A DNA stretch of 7,417 nucleotides from an uncultured Lachnospiraceae bacterium. Lineage in GTDB: Bacteria; Bacillota; Clostridia; Lachnospirales; Lachnospiraceae. The DNA lies in NCBI GenBank assembly GCA_902803015.1, contig CADCOL010000226.1:1-7417 (forward strand), given 5' to 3'. How positions within the stretch are numbered: position 1 is the stretch's first letter; each line of letters starts with the position of its first letter. Of this stretch, positions 6,159-7,417 are shown one piece after another. The position numbers were made by a program, and so were the translations under genes. A model generated the notes under the pieces. That model saw only the letters and a program-made list of their open reading frames with translations. It was not told where the DNA came from and made no database searches.

Positions 6159-7417
6159 CTAAAACGACTTACGCAGTTTTTCTACAGCTTCCACTGCTTC
6201 ATTCTTCTCGGGAAAATCAACCGTATATTGTCCCCAGGCCTTTTCAAAGCTCACTCTCAGGTCATTGGGACAATCCAGCAGGTACAGATGGCGGCCACAT
6301 TTGTTCTCAAGCACGCTCTTCAGTTCCTCTTTATAGGAAACGTACAACTCGTATGACGTAAGTTCATCACCGATATCCAGCTTAACAAGCGGATTATTGT
6401 ACAAAACGAACTTTCCGTCCGCATATTTTCCTCCGTCCAGCCGGATAGCGGAAATCTGATTGTTTTCAAAGAATCCGGTCTTTAATTTGGGGCAGTCCGT
6501 AAAATAATACTCTCCACTTAGATTATTATCCGCCACATCAAGATAGGCCAGTGCTTCGAAGTCGCCCGACAGACTGTCAATCTTGTTATTTCTTGCGGAC
6601 AGATAGGACAGTTTCTTTGATTCCGTCAGGTAAATTGTAGTAAGGCGGTTGTTGTCGACACTTAATCTTCTTAACGCCGTCAGGGGCCAGATACAGTCTA
6701 AGTCACTGATTTGATTATCGGAAAGATTCAATTCTTCAATGCGGTCTTTCGCATTCCCCAGCGCACCAACATCCGTGATCTGGTTCTCCGCCAGACTGAC
6801 TCTGGCAAGAATGGCACAGTTTTTTAACACATCTATCGATTCTATATTATTTCTCTCGGCCGAAAGCGTATGCAGATGAACTGCTGTTTCCAGAAAGCCC
6901 AAATCTGTCAGACGGTTATCATCCACTCTCAGAACCGTCAGGTTTTCAAGGTTTGTTTTCTCAATATGCGTAATCTGATTGCCCGATAAATCGGCACTCT
7001 GCAGATTCGGATTCTTTTCAAAAGATACTTCTTTCAGTTCGTTATCTTTTAAAACCAGCGTCTTTAACGCCGGTGCATTTGCAAGAATCTCTTTTGCGTC
7101 ATCATCCTTTAAGGCGCAGCCTGTGATTGTAATCTGCGAAACTTTTTCATTCAGTACTTCACTCCAAATTGCCTTGTTTCGAACGGAAATCTCGCAGTTT
7201 TTAATCTTAATCTCCCGGATGTCCTTCCCCCTGACTGCCTTGCGCAAAACTTTGTCCGTTACGGTAACATCGGCAAGTTCCAATACGCGTGCATTCGTTC
7301 CCGACGTATTCTTCGTGTTTGAGTTCGCGATGCCGATACCGATTGCCGCTCCGGCAATTCCGAGAAGTACCAGCACGCCGAGAAGAATCGGGATGAAGAT
7401 TTTTTTCTTCTTCGGCC
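6159..7417 (-). CDS. membrane-anchored leucine-rich-repeat protein (5' end outside window)
   Basis: The frame is open to the window edge with 418 visible residues and ends in TAG at 6161-6159. Counting from the first visible codon (CCG at 7415), residues 1-5 are PKKKK and 6-29 form one hydrophobic helix. By the positive-inside rule the rest lies outside the cytoplasm. About ten SDS22-like leucine-rich repeats of 20-23 residues follow from about residue 117 to 330 (LxxLxLxxNxI pattern, e.g. LKTLVLKDNEL, IEELNLSDNQI, LRRLSVDNNRL). Two weaker copies come earlier (IREIKIKNCEI, VSQITITGCAL). The last 70 residues are an unrecognised cap. LRR surfaces bind proteins, so adhesion or envelope interaction is the likely role. 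A GTG at 7376 is not a plausible start because it falls inside the membrane helix. The missing N-terminus may hold a small cytoplasmic domain such as a zinc ribbon, common before such K-rich anchors; that is inference. Confidence 0.9.
   Translation of the reverse strand, partial: PKKKKIFIPILLGVLVLLGIAGAAIGIGIANSNTKNTSGTNARVLELADVTVTDKVLRKAVRGKDIREIKIKNCEISVRNKAIWSEVLNEKVSQITITGCALKDDDAKEILANAPALKTLVLKDNELKEVSFEKNPNLQSADLSGNQITHIEKTNLENLTVLRVDDNRLTDLGFLETAVHLHTLSAERNNIESIDVLKNCAILARVSLAENQITDVGALGNAKDRIEELNLSDNQISDLDCIWPLTALRRLSVDNNRLTTIYLTESKKLSYLSARNNKIDSLSGDFEALAYLDVADNNLSGEYYFTDCPKLKTGFFENNQISAIRLDGGKYADGKFVLYNNPLVKLDIGDELTSYELYVSYKEELKSVLENKCGRHLYLLDCPNDLRVSFEKAWGQYTVDFPEKNEAVEAVEKLRKSF

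Overview
The window looks like chromosomal DNA from a low-to-mid GC Gram-positive bacterium of the Firmicutes, most likely a Clostridia/Lachnospiraceae-type gut or rumen organism. This rests on A/T-rich intergenic DNA with sigma-A-type promoters, purine-rich Shine-Dalgarno (SD) sites, a GTG start with a strong SD, a YitT-family membrane protein, a small XRE regulator beside a DERQ-motif membrane protein, and a large cytosolic GGDEF-EAL protein. The taxon is an inference from style, not from any marker gene. All six genes are on the minus strand, so transcription runs from high to low coordinates. There is no gene-free stretch longer than about 170 bp and no sign of RNA genes, CRISPR, insertion sequences or phage structural genes.

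In transcription order: (1) 7417-6159 is the 3' part of a gene for a membrane-anchored leucine-rich-repeat protein whose start lies outside the window. It ends at a strong intrinsic terminator (6118-6145). (2) A compact control region (6043-6099) holds a near-consensus TTGACA/TACTAT promoter with three dyad symmetries over and beside it. (3) 5993-4884 encodes a multi-pass membrane protein with an extracytoplasmic domain. It overlaps by ATGA with (4) a 66-residue XRE helix-turn-helix regulator (4887-4687). These two form one translationally coupled unit, and the dyads upstream are good candidates for autoregulatory operators. (5) 4607-3771 encodes a YitT/DUF2179 membrane protein with its own possible promoter. 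(6) 3693-760 encodes a 977-residue diguanylate cyclase/phosphodiesterase (GGDEF plus EAL, both with intact signature motifs). It has three tandem PAS-like modules in front and a fourth related module after the EAL domain. An extended -10 promoter inside the end of the YitT gene probably drives it, through a leader with a perfect hairpin and a 9-bp tandem repeat at the ribosome-binding zone. (7) 720-1 is the 5' part of a gene for a zinc-ribbon protein, only 39 bp after the cyclase gene and probably co-transcribed. Its C-terminal half reads like a degenerate, kinase-like fold.

Functional picture: one membrane-sensor/XRE module, one YitT transporter-like protein of unknown substrate, and one c-di-GMP turnover protein linked to an uncharacterised zinc-ribbon protein. 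I see no clear evidence for a complete new system. The parts most worth a second look are the four-module GGDEF-EAL architecture with its zinc-ribbon neighbour and the densely palindromic promoter of the DERQ/XRE pair. Three start sites also need care: the longest reading frames overshoot the likely starts of two genes, and the longest complete reading frame of the LRR gene starts inside its membrane helix.
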